This document shows positions 6,949 through 14,727 of a stretch of DNA of 23,857 nt, piece after piece. The position numbers and the translations under genes were made by a program. The notes under the pieces are model-generated. The model did not search any database. It worked only from the letters and a program-made list of their open reading frames with translations, and was not told where the DNA came from. The DNA is from Bordetella parapertussis (GTDB lineage Bacteria > Pseudomonadota > Gammaproteobacteria > Burkholderiales > Burkholderiaceae_C), in the NCBI GenBank assembly GCA_945900685.1, contig CAMDJS010000023.1:1-23857 (forward strand), given 5' to 3'. Numbering within the stretch: position 1 is the stretch's first letter; each line of letters begins with the position of its first letter.

Positions 6949-8436
6949 ATGGACGATTTGAATTTGCATTCCCCGGCTGACGCTATGAGCGAACACGCCT
7001 CTGACACACCTGCGCCCACAGTCGCCGAGACCAAACCCGCAGCACCCAACGCTTTCGCACAGATGGGCCTAGCCCCTGAGTTGCTCGCCGCGGTTCGTGA
7101 CCTGAATTTCACAGAACCCACCAACGTACAACTCAAGGCCATTCCGCTGGCTTTGCAAGACAACGCTGACAAACCAGCCAACGATTTGCTGGTTTCCAGC
7201 CAGACTGGTAGCGGCAAGACAGCTGCATTTTTATTGCCAGTGCTGCACACCATTTTGATCGAGCGCCAGGCGCAAGAGCAGGAAGAAGCCAAAGAATGGG
7301 CAATGAAAGTTGAGCAGGCCAAGGCCAACGGCGAAGAATTGCCAAAGAAGCCGCGCCGCAAAAACCCGACCGATACCCGCCATGTCAAACCGGCTTTTCC
7401 CAGCGCCTTGGTGTTGTGCCCGACACGTGAATTAGCCCAGCAAGTGGCCAAGGATGCGATTGATCTGGTCAAGCATTGCAAAGGTTTGCGTGTGGCCTGC
7501 GTGGTCGGTGGCATGCCTTACCCCTTACAGATTGCGCGTTTGCACAACGCTGACTTGGTAGTCGCCACACCAGGTCGTTTGCTGGATTTGCAGCGCTCCA
7601 AGCAGTTGCACTTGAGCAAAATACAGTTTTTGGTGGTCGACGAAGCCGACCGCATGTTGGACTTGGGCTTTGCCGAAGATTTGGCAGACATCCACAAGCT
7701 GACTGAATCCCGTCGCCAAACCATGATGTTCAGCGCTACCATCGCGCCGCGCATTCAGCAATTGGCTGCGCGCATCATGCGCACACCACAGCGTTTGCAA
7801 ATCGAATCTACGCAGGCTCAGAAAAGCAATATCAAACAAATTTTGTTTTGGGCTGACAGCCAACAACACAAACGCAAATTGCTGGACCACTGGTTGCGCG
7901 ACACCACCATCGACCAAGCCATTGTGTTTGCCAGCACGCAAATTGAATGCGATGCGCTCGCCGAAGATCTGCAGCAAGTCGGGTTCTCTGCGGTTGCATT
8001 ACACGGCGCGCTCAGCCAAGGTTTGCGTAATCGCCGTTTGCAGGCATTGCGCGACGGGCGGGTTCAGATTCTGGTGGCCACCGATGTGGCTGCGCGCGGC
8101 ATTGACGTACCCAGCATCAGCCATGTGTTCAATTTCGGCTTGCCCATGAAGCAGGAAGACTATGTACACCGCATCGGCCGTACCGGTCGTGCCGGTCGTG
8201 ATGGTTTGGCCGTCACCTTTGCCGAATTCCGCGACCGTCGCAAAATTCTCGATATCGAACACTACACACAAGCCACCTTGAATGCAGAAGTCATTCCAGG
8301 CTTGGAGCCCACACAGCGTCCTGCACGTGCGCCTTCTCACGAGCCTCGTCGTGGTAAACCCGGCGGCGGTAAGTCGTTTGCTGGCGCCAAGCGCGGCGGT
8401 GGCGGCTTCAAGTCCAGAAGTTCTGCGAGAACCTGA
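6949..8436 (+). CDS. DEAD-box ATP-dependent RNA helicase, RhlE-like
   Basis: The 495-residue protein carries the helicase motifs in order: Q-motif region with Phe36 and Gln61, motif I SQTGSGKT (84-91), Ia PTRELA (158-163), DEAD (231-234), SAT (262-264), IV-V with VATDVAARGID, and VI HRIGRTGR (407-414). Such enzymes unwind short RNA duplexes in ribosome assembly and RNA decay. Between motifs I and Ia there is a charged insert of about 40 residues (105-148) rich in Glu, Lys and Arg. The C-terminal tail (458-495) is basic and Gly-rich, as expected for RNA binding. The ATG at 6949 is taken as the start; the in-frame ATG at 6985 is an alternative. The exact subfamily is less sure than the helicase call. 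Confidence 0.93.
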   Translation: MDDLNLHSPADAMSEHASDTPAPTVAETKPAAPNAFAQMGLAPELLAAVRDLNFTEPTNVQLKAIPLALQDNADKPANDLLVSSQTGSGKTAAFLLPVLHTILIERQAQEQEEAKEWAMKVEQAKANGEELPKKPRRKNPTDTRHVKPAFPSALVLCPTRELAQQVAKDAIDLVKHCKGLRVACVVGGMPYPLQIARLHNADLVVATPGRLLDLQRSKQLHLSKIQFLVVDEADRMLDLGFAEDLADIHKLTESRRQTMMFSATIAPRIQQLAARIMRTPQRLQIESTQAQKSNIKQILFWADSQQHKRKLLDHWLRDTTIDQAIVFASTQIECDALAEDLQQVGFSAVALHGALSQGLRNRRLQALRDGRVQILVATDVAARGIDVPSISHVFNFGLPMKQEDYVHRIGRTGRAGRDGLAVTFAEFRDRRKILDIEHYTQATLNAEVIPGLEPTQRPARAPSHEPRRGKPGGGKSFAGAKRGGGGFKSRSSART

Positions 8437-8462
8437 AAAAAATAGCTTTTTTGCTACATGCC

Positions 8463-8496
8463 AAGCCCGGTCAGTTTCGTACTTACCGGGCTTTTT
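8463..8496 (+). terminator. Rho-independent terminator after DEAD-box helicase
   Basis: A perfect 9-bp stem, AAGCCCGGT (8463-8471) with ACCGGGCTT (8485-8493), has a 13-base loop and a short T run through 8496. It lies 27 bases after the helicase stop codon. Confidence 0.9.
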
Positions 8497-8735
8497 CATT
8501 AACTGTTGTTGATTTACAAATAACTGAGTAATTGTGTAGTAAATATCGGTTTATTTATTTAATGAATATATTGGTATTATCGAATTTAAAAAAAATATTC
8601 AATTTCATTGATAAATACTTAGGTTTTTGATCCGTATAAATCTGAATCAATCGTTTTTTTTCAATTAAATCAAGAGCTTCAATAAAAAAGTTAATTTACA
8701 TTTGATCTTTGTTAAGATCGGGTCAAGGAGTAAGT
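8497..8735 (+). promoter_or_regulatory. AT-rich intergenic region upstream of the bactofilin module
   Basis: About 240 bases without a gene are visibly far richer in A/T than anything else in the window. A- and T-tracts occur near 8586-8595 and 8653-8661, and a TATAAAT lies at 8635. No well-spaced sigma-70 promoter can be named with confidence, although the promoter of the downstream module must lie here or be the helicase promoter reading through the terminator. AAGGAG at 8726-8731 is the ribosome site of the next gene. Confidence 0.55.
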
Positions 8736-9131
8736 ATGGCAAATCCAGCAGATTCTTTAGAAAGCGTCGTTATCGGTGACGGTGTCATTGTCAAAGGCGC
8801 GTTTACCGTTCCCTCAAAAGCCGTCATAAACGGCGTGATTGAGGGTGATTTGACAGCAGAAGAAGTGCTGATTGGTACAACTGGCCGCATTACTGGCCGA
8901 GTTTCTGCCAAACTCATTGATGTTCGCGGTCAACTACACAACACTATCGTCAGTGAAAAAAGTTTGATTGTTCGCGCTACCGGCAAAATTGTCGGCAAAG
9001 TTCATTACGCTGAAATTGAAATCGAAAAAGGCGGTGAAATTGAAGGTGCTCTGCATCAAGGCTCTGAACCGGTTGGGGCAAACACTGCCTCAAATGTCTC
9101 CAACCACCAAGCAAAGCCTGCTGGCACTTGA
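8736..9131 (+). CDS. bactofilin (polymer-forming cytoskeletal protein), first copy
   Basis: The product has 131 residues. Residues about 11-107 form the bactofilin beta-helix, with repeating short beta turns such as VIVKGAFTV, INGVIEGDLT, ITGRVSAK and EIEGAL. Bactofilins polymerise without nucleotide into filaments that recruit cell-wall enzymes. The N-terminal arm is very short and lacks the MF...K-type membrane-targeting start seen in the second copy. The C-terminal tail (108-131) looks disordered. The ATG at 8736 follows a strong AAGGAG with ideal spacing; the frame continues upstream but only to a TTG at 8709. The gene precedes the M23 peptidase by 21 bases. Confidence 0.93.
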   Translation: MANPADSLESVVIGDGVIVKGAFTVPSKAVINGVIEGDLTAEEVLIGTTGRITGRVSAKLIDVRGQLHNTIVSEKSLIVRATGKIVGKVHYAEIEIEKGGEIEGALHQGSEPVGANTASNVSNHQAKPAGT

Positions 9132-9152
9132 TGCCCACTTCAGGTTGAGGAC

Positions 9153-10202
9153 ATGCGTTTTTTTTCTTCAAATTATTTGGCCTACGTTCTCCGTCTGCCA
9201 CCCTTTATCAAGCGTGTATGGTCTCGCGACTATCAAAATGTCAAACTGATTCTGGAGCAGAGTGGGGAACTCACCTATTTCAATATTCCGGCCAAATTAC
9301 AGCAATTTTGCGCCCGAGGATTATTGGTATCTTTAGCCGTTCTCATCTTCATCATTGTGTTCCTTACTGTGACGAGTTTGACTCTCGGCATCAGCCGTGC
9401 GCGACTTGAAAAATCACACGAGGACGTTTACCGTGCTTTATTGACCAGCTCGGTTGACTCCACCATGCCCGAATCGTCGGACCTGAGTGAAGAACAAATG
9501 GTCAGCTTGGCACAAACCATTCGAGACCGTGACATGAACATTCGACGTTTTGTTGAAACGTCCATGGTCGCTGTTTCTGAAGAAAATGACACCTTGAAGT
9601 CACAGTTGGAAAGCTCTGGTTTGACAGAGAAGATTGTTCGAATCATCCAGCAAAACTCTGCCAATGGTGGTTATTCACTTGATTCGGATATCCAATCCAA
9701 TCCTTTGCTTCGCGGCAAAGTCGCAGATGAGTTGTCAACCAACCGCGCTTTGCGGGAAGTGTTGTATGCCTTGCCCAGCCACTTGCCGGTGGCCGAATTC
9801 AATGTCTCTTCAGATTTCGGTATTCGCAAACACCCGTTAACCGGTAAGTCTCATTTCCATACCGGACTCGACTTAATGAGTCAGACGGGTGACGATAAAG
9901 TTTTTGCAGTCAAGCCCGGCATCGTGGTCATGGCAGAATACCACCCTCAATATGGAAATACAGTGGTGATTCGGCATTTGAATGGCGTTGAATCCTTGTA
10001 TGCTCATATGGCTCAATTGGTGGTTAAAGTAGGAGATAAAGTAACTACTGAAAGCCTCTTGGGTTACATTGGTAATACTGGCGAATCATCCACTGGAAAA
10101 CATCTGCATTTTGAGATTTTGGTTGGTGGTTATCCAGTCAATCCTCAAAAAGTGATTCGGACTGCGCAATATGTTCAACAAATCCAAAACAGTAGCAAAT
10201 AA
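9153..10202 (+). CDS. membrane-anchored M23 (LytM) peptidoglycan endopeptidase
   Basis: The 349-residue protein starts with a cytoplasmic segment of about 54 residues, then one membrane span (about 55-79), a helical or coiled-coil periplasmic region (80-165), and a C-terminal LytM domain (about 220-330). Zinc ligands are complete: His236 and Asp240 (HTGLD), and His319 of HLHFE, with catalytic His285 (YAHM) and His317. It should therefore be an active D,D- or D,L-endopeptidase, unlike degenerate EnvC/NlpD activators. Genes of this type next to bactofilins encode wall hydrolases that the filament positions. The cytoplasmic N-terminus would be available for bactofilin contact. GAGG lies just upstream of the ATG. 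The 3' end overlaps the next gene by 32 bases. Confidence 0.93.
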   Translation: MRFFSSNYLAYVLRLPPFIKRVWSRDYQNVKLILEQSGELTYFNIPAKLQQFCARGLLVSLAVLIFIIVFLTVTSLTLGISRARLEKSHEDVYRALLTSSVDSTMPESSDLSEEQMVSLAQTIRDRDMNIRRFVETSMVAVSEENDTLKSQLESSGLTEKIVRIIQQNSANGGYSLDSDIQSNPLLRGKVADELSTNRALREVLYALPSHLPVAEFNVSSDFGIRKHPLTGKSHFHTGLDLMSQTGDDKVFAVKPGIVVMAEYHPQYGNTVVIRHLNGVESLYAHMAQLVVKVGDKVTTESLLGYIGNTGESSTGKHLHFEILVGGYPVNPQKVIRTAQYVQQIQNSSK

Positions 10203-10635
10203 CCCAGTTCCCCAGCCTCCAGTGGAGTCAATTAAAACGACCGCTGTCGGTGATGCCTCCCAAGAAATCCAGCCAATTGCCCAACCTCAGAGAAACAATA
10301 TGATGGACATGATCTCCTCCAATGCTTCAAAGCCTTCTATATTGAGCGAAGGTTTTTCGTTTCGCGGTGAAATTTCCGCTAAGGGTGCTATTCATGTGGA
10401 GGGTTCTTTGAATGGACAAGTTCAGGTGGATGAACTGACGATTGGCTCGCGCGGTCAAGTTGAAGGTGTGGTGACCTGTTCAAGTCTTCACATCAAGGGA
10501 AAATTTTCCGGCACCGCTACTTGCAGCGAATTGATTGTGACCTCTTCCGCTTCGGTGGATGGTCACGTTGTCTATCAAACGCTGTCGGTGCAAAAGGGAG
10601 CATCCATCAAGGGTGAATTGTTGCTCGTCAAGTAA
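10171..10635 (+). CDS. bactofilin, second copy, with N-terminal membrane-targeting-like start
   Basis: The product has 154 residues. The beta-helix core spans about 56-152 (SEGFSFRGEISAKGAIHVEGSLNGQV and repeats). The first 50 residues are Pro/Gln/Asn-rich and probably disordered. The N-terminus MFNKSK resembles the short membrane-targeting start of Caulobacter BacA (MFSKQAK, from memory), which supports the ATG at 10171 even though it lies within the last 32 bases of the M23 gene in another frame. A start at 10300 (MMDMISS) would remove this segment. The overlap suggests translational coupling to the peptidase. The core differs clearly from the first bactofilin, so this is not a recent duplication. 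Confidence 0.9.
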   Translation: MFNKSKTVANNPVPQPPVESIKTTAVGDASQEIQPIAQPQRNNMMDMISSNASKPSILSEGFSFRGEISAKGAIHVEGSLNGQVQVDELTIGSRGQVEGVVTCSSLHIKGKFSGTATCSELIVTSSASVDGHVVYQTLSVQKGASIKGELLLVK

Positions 10636-10660
10636 GCTTTTATTTCAATAAAGGTTATGA

Positions 10661-11515
10661 ATGTCGGACATTTCTCAGATTGACGGTCATTCAGTTCGAC
10701 TTAAGCGCGAATCATTTGGTTGGGCTATTTCAGACATGGCCACCATGGCATGTCTTTCTTCTAAACAAATCAAACAAATAGAAGAAGGCGGCTTGGCAGC
10801 CTTTTACAGCGAAGGTGTCAAGTTGACCGCGGCTAAAAAAGTGGCCGCTTTATTGCAAATGACAGAGGCAGAGTTGTTTGGGCAAGTGGCTCCCCCTGTG
10901 CTTGTCAAACCTGTTGACGATGTGGTTGCAAGCGCAGAGTCGCAAGAGGATGGGGTAACTACCGTTCCAAGCGATGCCCCTCAAACATCGGTTCATGGAG
11001 CTGCCCTGTCTCGCAGTGAGTCTTGGCATTTTTTGGCCCAGCCTCCGGAAAATATTCTCGAACAGGAATCTCAGTCGCCCGCTCAAGTGCGAGCTGTGGC
11101 GCCTGAGCCTGATCATTCAGAAAAATCTGAGCCTGCGGATGCCGCGCCAGAGGAAATTCCTACCCAAGTGGTTGCTGAGCCAGCCAACAATACCAATTAC
11201 TTGATCAAGATTCTTACCTTGTTTTTGGTGGCATTGGCTGCAGCCGTATTGCTCAAACAAAATTACTCAGACGACAAAGCGGAATCTTCAACTGCGATTG
11301 AGAGCCAAACTACACCTGCATTGAACACGCAAGCGCCCGCAGCAGAAACAGATACGCCAAACCCAGTAAACGCCCAGGCCCTGTCTCCTGAACCGGTCAA
11401 TGCTGTACAAGCATCCCCTGTCGCTGCTGAGACCGGCAAACCCAATGCGCCAGTTCAGGCAAGCACCCCTACGCAACCAGTGACAGAAACACCCGGGTCA
11501 GCAACTGCCAAATAG
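10661..11515 (+). CDS. RodZ-like protein: helix-turn-helix, one membrane span, Pro/Thr-rich periplasmic tail
   Basis: The product has 284 residues. Residues about 9-72 resemble the RodZ-type helix-turn-helix (GHSVRLKRESFGWAISDMATMA, then LSSKQIKQIEEGG). An acidic, Pro-rich linker (80-178) follows, then one membrane span (about 180-199) and an Ala/Pro/Thr/Gln-rich tail (200-284). RodZ links MreB to the wall machinery and normally ends in a beta-rich periplasmic domain, which is absent here. By position after two bactofilins and a wall hydrolase, it may be the membrane linker of this system rather than a transcription factor. AAGG lies six bases before the ATG. Its TAG directly abuts the hemH stop codon on the other strand. 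Function is inferred, not shown. Confidence 0.75.
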   Translation: MSDISQIDGHSVRLKRESFGWAISDMATMACLSSKQIKQIEEGGLAAFYSEGVKLTAAKKVAALLQMTEAELFGQVAPPVLVKPVDDVVASAESQEDGVTTVPSDAPQTSVHGAALSRSESWHFLAQPPENILEQESQSPAQVRAVAPEPDHSEKSEPADAAPEEIPTQVVAEPANNTNYLIKILTLFLVALAAAVLLKQNYSDDKAESSTAIESQTTPALNTQAPAAETDTPNPVNAQALSPEPVNAVQASPVAAETGKPNAPVQASTPTQPVTETPGSATAK

Positions 11516-12610
11516 TCAGTCGTTGGCACCCATGGCCAATGCCGCTTGTCGGGATGCGTCACGCTCACTTTGTGGCGCCAAATCTAAAGGCCATCCTGAT
11601 GCGTGTGTTGTCACAATATCTTCAAGCGCATTGATCCACACATCGCTGTCATTCAAGCAGGGTATGTAATGGAAGCTGCCGCCACCTTCTTCGACAAAGG
11701 CAGCTTTGACTTCCATGGCGATTTCTTCTAATGTTTCCAAGCAATCACTGACAAATCCGGGGCAGACAATGTCTATGGATTTGCAGCCGTTTCGGGCAAG
11801 TTCTCTGACGGTAGGCTCTGTGTAGGGTTCCAGCCATTTGGCTTTGCCAAAGCGGGACTGGAAACACACTTTGTACTGGTCTTTTTGCAAACCCAAGGCT
11901 TGCGCCAAAAGCCGCGCGGTTTTATGGCATTCGCAGTGGTATGGGTCGCCCAGCTTTAATGTGCGCTCAGGCACGCCATGAAAACTCATCACCAATTGTT
12001 CCGAGCGACCGTGCTCAGCCCAGTGCGCGCGAATTTTCTCGCTGAGTGCGTGTATGTAGCCGGGATTGTCGTGGTAGTGGTTGATAAATCGAAACTCTGG
12101 AATAAGTCGCGTTTGCATCCCCCACGTATAAACCGCATCAAAAACGCTGGCCGTGGTGGTCGCTGAGTATTGGGGATAAGCCGGCAATATCAACACACGA
12201 TTGACGCCTTGCTGTTTTAATTCATCCAAAACATGACCCACCGATGGCGAGCCATAACGCATGGCATAACGCACTTGAATCAGTTGCGGGTCAAAGCGTT
12301 GTTGCAAAGCCTGACTTTGCAAATCAGTCCAGACCTTTAAGGGGGAACCATGCTCTGTCCAAATACTTGCATATTTATGCGCTGATTTGGCCGGTCTGAC
12401 ACGCAAAATAATGCCATGCAAAATCATCAGCCACAGAAATCTTGGAATTTCCACCACGCGCGGATCGCTTAAAAATTCGGCGAGATAGCGCCGCAGGGCA
12501 GAGGCAGTGGGCGCTTGCGGTGTTCCTAGGTTGCAATAGATGACAGCTGTTTTGGCTGGTTGACCATGGCTGTAAGGGGGTTCGGCGGCGAATCTTGGAG
12601 TGAAAGTCAT
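11516..12610 (-). CDS. hemH: ferrochelatase
   Basis: HemH inserts Fe2+ into protoporphyrin IX, the last step of protoheme synthesis by the protoporphyrin route. The 364-residue protein has the expected VIYCNLGTP start region, LPAYPQYSATTTASVFD (142-158), catalytic His211 in MSFHGVPERTL, and Glu292 in VSDCLETLEEI. The set DPYHCEC...KTARLLAQALG is typical of bacterial forms. The ATG overlaps the hpnE stop (ATGA, 12607-12610), so hemH is the last gene of the squalene operon and probably translationally coupled. No terminator follows, because the stop abuts the converging RodZ-like gene. Confidence 0.97.
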   Translation of the reverse strand: MTFTPRFAAEPPYSHGQPAKTAVIYCNLGTPQAPTASALRRYLAEFLSDPRVVEIPRFLWLMILHGIILRVRPAKSAHKYASIWTEHGSPLKVWTDLQSQALQQRFDPQLIQVRYAMRYGSPSVGHVLDELKQQGVNRVLILPAYPQYSATTTASVFDAVYTWGMQTRLIPEFRFINHYHDNPGYIHALSEKIRAHWAEHGRSEQLVMSFHGVPERTLKLGDPYHCECHKTARLLAQALGLQKDQYKVCFQSRFGKAKWLEPYTEPTVRELARNGCKSIDIVCPGFVSDCLETLEEIAMEVKAAFVEEGGGSFHYIPCLNDSDVWINALEDIVTTHASGWPLDLAPQSERDASRQAALAMGAND

Positions 12611-13863
12611 ACGCTATTTTCGTCTAAAGCTGAGTTGTTTAAAAAATCAATCACTTGAATCCCCGACCTGACGGCAGCTTCTAGCGTGGAGGGGTAGGGG
12701 CCAGCGATATAGTCCCCGCAAGCCACGACCCTGTCATGTATGTGCATAGAGGGGCGAAACAGTTCGGGAGTGCAGGCAAATGCCGCACGTTTTTCGACAA
12801 CCGTGAGTAAAGTTTTCAATGACTTCAAGCCCAGCTCTTCATGGGCCTGCCTCACCACCGACTGGGTCAGTGCATCTTTATCGTCAGTGCTGTTGCTGAC
12901 AACCATGGCAATCACGCCTTGCATTTCCGAGCGTTGACTGATTCTGCCTTTGTCAAAAGCAAACTGAGCCGGCGCAGTTGCGTGACTGTTCAGCGCCATC
13001 AAGGGCAATGGCCAATCAATGGCATCGTTGGTTTGCAAATAAACAGTTGCAATAGATGTGTGCCGCATTCCAAGAGCCTGGCTTGCCCATGACGGGTTCA
13101 AATGGCTAACCAACGCAGCAGCTTCCCAAGCGGGGCATGCAAGCACCTTGTGTGAGGGCGGGAGTTCGCGCAAATCGGTGATGCGCTGGTGGGTGAACAC
13201 CTGAGCGTCATGTTGCATCAACCATTCAAGGGCTTTGTCTGGGAACAATTGACTTTGATCTACACGAGGAATCAGCATGTCACTGCTGCCTGCTTCGCCC
13301 AGCAAAGCATCTTTCAATACCCGTAAAAAAATTTGCGCATTGGCTTTATTGCAAGGCAAATTGAGCGCGGAGACACACAAGGGTTCTACCAACTGACGCA
13401 TGATGACGGGGGGCACACCAGTGCAAATATCTGTGACGCTGAGAGCGGGATCGCAATGGAATTGCTGGCGTTGCCACTGCATGGTCTGCCAAAGAAAACG
13501 GCCCTTGTCCGGCCATGACCAGCCCGTGGCATTCAAAACGCCGACCAATACGTTGATGGGGGCAGGTATATTTTTCAACTGGATACCGGATCCGTCGAAG
13601 TACTTCAGCGCCAAGGGCATTCGCCATAAGCTGCCCTCTATGTCCACACCTACTGTGCGCATCAAAGCCAAGGTGTCTCTGTAAGCACCGATCAAAATAT
13701 GCTGGCCATTGTCTAGGTGCAATTCATTACGAACAACCCTGCGCGCTCTGCCGCCGAGTTGGGGTGCAGCCTCATACAAGCTGACCTTCCAACCGCTGTT
13801 GATCGCGCGCACCGCTGCTGCAAGTCCGGCCCAGCCACCACCCACGATGCTGATGTTCTTCAA
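12607..13863 (-). CDS. hpnE: hydroxysqualene dehydroxylase HpnE
   Basis: HpnE is a FAD-dependent amine-oxidase-fold enzyme that reduces hydroxysqualene to squalene. The proposed start is TTG at 13863, which overlaps the hpnD stop as TTGA and gives a 418-residue protein beginning MKNISIVGGGWAGLAAAV, exactly where the family normally starts. A GTG at 13899 would add 12 residues and a 40-base overlap, and is the alternative. The dinucleotide-binding GGGWAG is at residues 8-13. The segments GGRARRVVRNELHLDNGQHILIG and the C-terminal VACGDYIAGPYPSTLEAAVRSG match the family. It lies between hpnD and hemH with four-base overlaps on both sides. Confidence 0.92.
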   Translation of the reverse strand: MKNISIVGGGWAGLAAAVRAINSGWKVSLYEAAPQLGGRARRVVRNELHLDNGQHILIGAYRDTLALMRTVGVDIEGSLWRMPLALKYFDGSGIQLKNIPAPINVLVGVLNATGWSWPDKGRFLWQTMQWQRQQFHCDPALSVTDICTGVPPVIMRQLVEPLCVSALNLPCNKANAQIFLRVLKDALLGEAGSSDMLIPRVDQSQLFPDKALEWLMQHDAQVFTHQRITDLRELPPSHKVLACPAWEAAALVSHLNPSWASQALGMRHTSIATVYLQTNDAIDWPLPLMALNSHATAPAQFAFDKGRISQRSEMQGVIAMVVSNSTDDKDALTQSVVRQAHEELGLKSLKTLLTVVEKRAAFACTPELFRPSMHIHDRVVACGDYIAGPYPSTLEAAVRSGIQVIDFLNNSALDENSV

Positions 13864-14699
13864 AAACGCCCCAGCGCTTGCATCTTCCAGGCTAACCACA
13901 TTTTTCTCACAGGAGTCAGTGCCACCCGTTGTGTCAGCACAGGGAATTTCGCATCTTCAATTTCAAGCAACAAAGTGCGGTAGATACTGGCCATCATCAA
14001 GCCGGGTTTTTGTGCGCGCCAATCCTCGGTGGGTAAGCGCGACAAGGCTTGTTCATAAATCTCTAAAGCTCTGTCGCATTGAAATTTCATGAGGGCTTGA
14101 AACGCCGCAGAGTCCCGGCGTTTCAACAAATCATTGGCGGTGACACCAAAGCCTTGAAGCTCGTCTATTGGCAGGTATATGCGCCCGCGAATGGCATCTT
14201 CACCCACATCTCTGATGATGTTGGTGAGTTGAAAAGCCAAGCCCAGTGAATGCGCATACTCGGTGGTTTTGTCTTGAGTTTGACCGAATATTCGCGCAGC
14301 GACTTCGCCCACCACACCAGCGACCAAATGGCAATAGGTTTTCAGACCGGTAAAGTCCAGATAGCGCGTTTGCCTCAAATCCATGTCGCAACCATCAATG
14401 ACTTGCTGCAAATGCTGTTCGTTGATGCCGTGTTCCGCCGTCAAAGGCATCAAGGCTTTCATCACAGGGTGTTGTGCATTGCCTGCAAAGCTGTTGGCTA
14501 CTTCCAAGCGCCACCAGTGCAAAGTTTGTGCCGCCACGCCTGTGTCTTCAATCTCGTCAACCACATCATCAACTTCACGGCAAAACGCATAAAAAGCCGT
14601 GATTGCCGCACGTTTTCGTGGCGGTAAAAATAAAAAGGCATAGTAAAAGCTGCTTCCCGAACCTGCTGCTTTATCTTGCACATACTGCTGTGGTGTCAT
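13860..14699 (-). CDS. hpnD: presqualene diphosphate synthase HpnD
   Basis: HpnD condenses two farnesyl diphosphates into presqualene diphosphate. The protein has 279 residues from the ATG at 14699 (MTPQQYVQDKAAGSGSSFYYAF), the normal family start. The open frame extends 25 codons further upstream, but that would run into hpnC. The two Mg2+-binding aspartate motifs are DDVVDE (44-49) and the NIIRDVGED region (160-168); RIYLP (173-177) is also typical. The start follows hpnC by 28 bases without a clear ribosome site. The TGA overlaps the proposed TTG start of hpnE. Confidence 0.94.
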   Translation of the reverse strand: MTPQQYVQDKAAGSGSSFYYAFLFLPPRKRAAITAFYAFCREVDDVVDEIEDTGVAAQTLHWWRLEVANSFAGNAQHPVMKALMPLTAEHGINEQHLQQVIDGCDMDLRQTRYLDFTGLKTYCHLVAGVVGEVAARIFGQTQDKTTEYAHSLGLAFQLTNIIRDVGEDAIRGRIYLPIDELQGFGVTANDLLKRRDSAAFQALMKFQCDRALEIYEQALSRLPTEDWRAQKPGLMMASIYRTLLLEIEDAKFPVLTQRVALTPVRKMWLAWKMQALGRF

Positions 14700-14727
14700 G
14701 TTGAGGATTGTGACATTCAAGAGGTGG

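Noticed and set aside
8736..10635. Two bactofilins as a recent tandem duplication
   Set aside because: The cores and termini differ strongly and the M23 gene lies between; they look like long-diverged paralogues.
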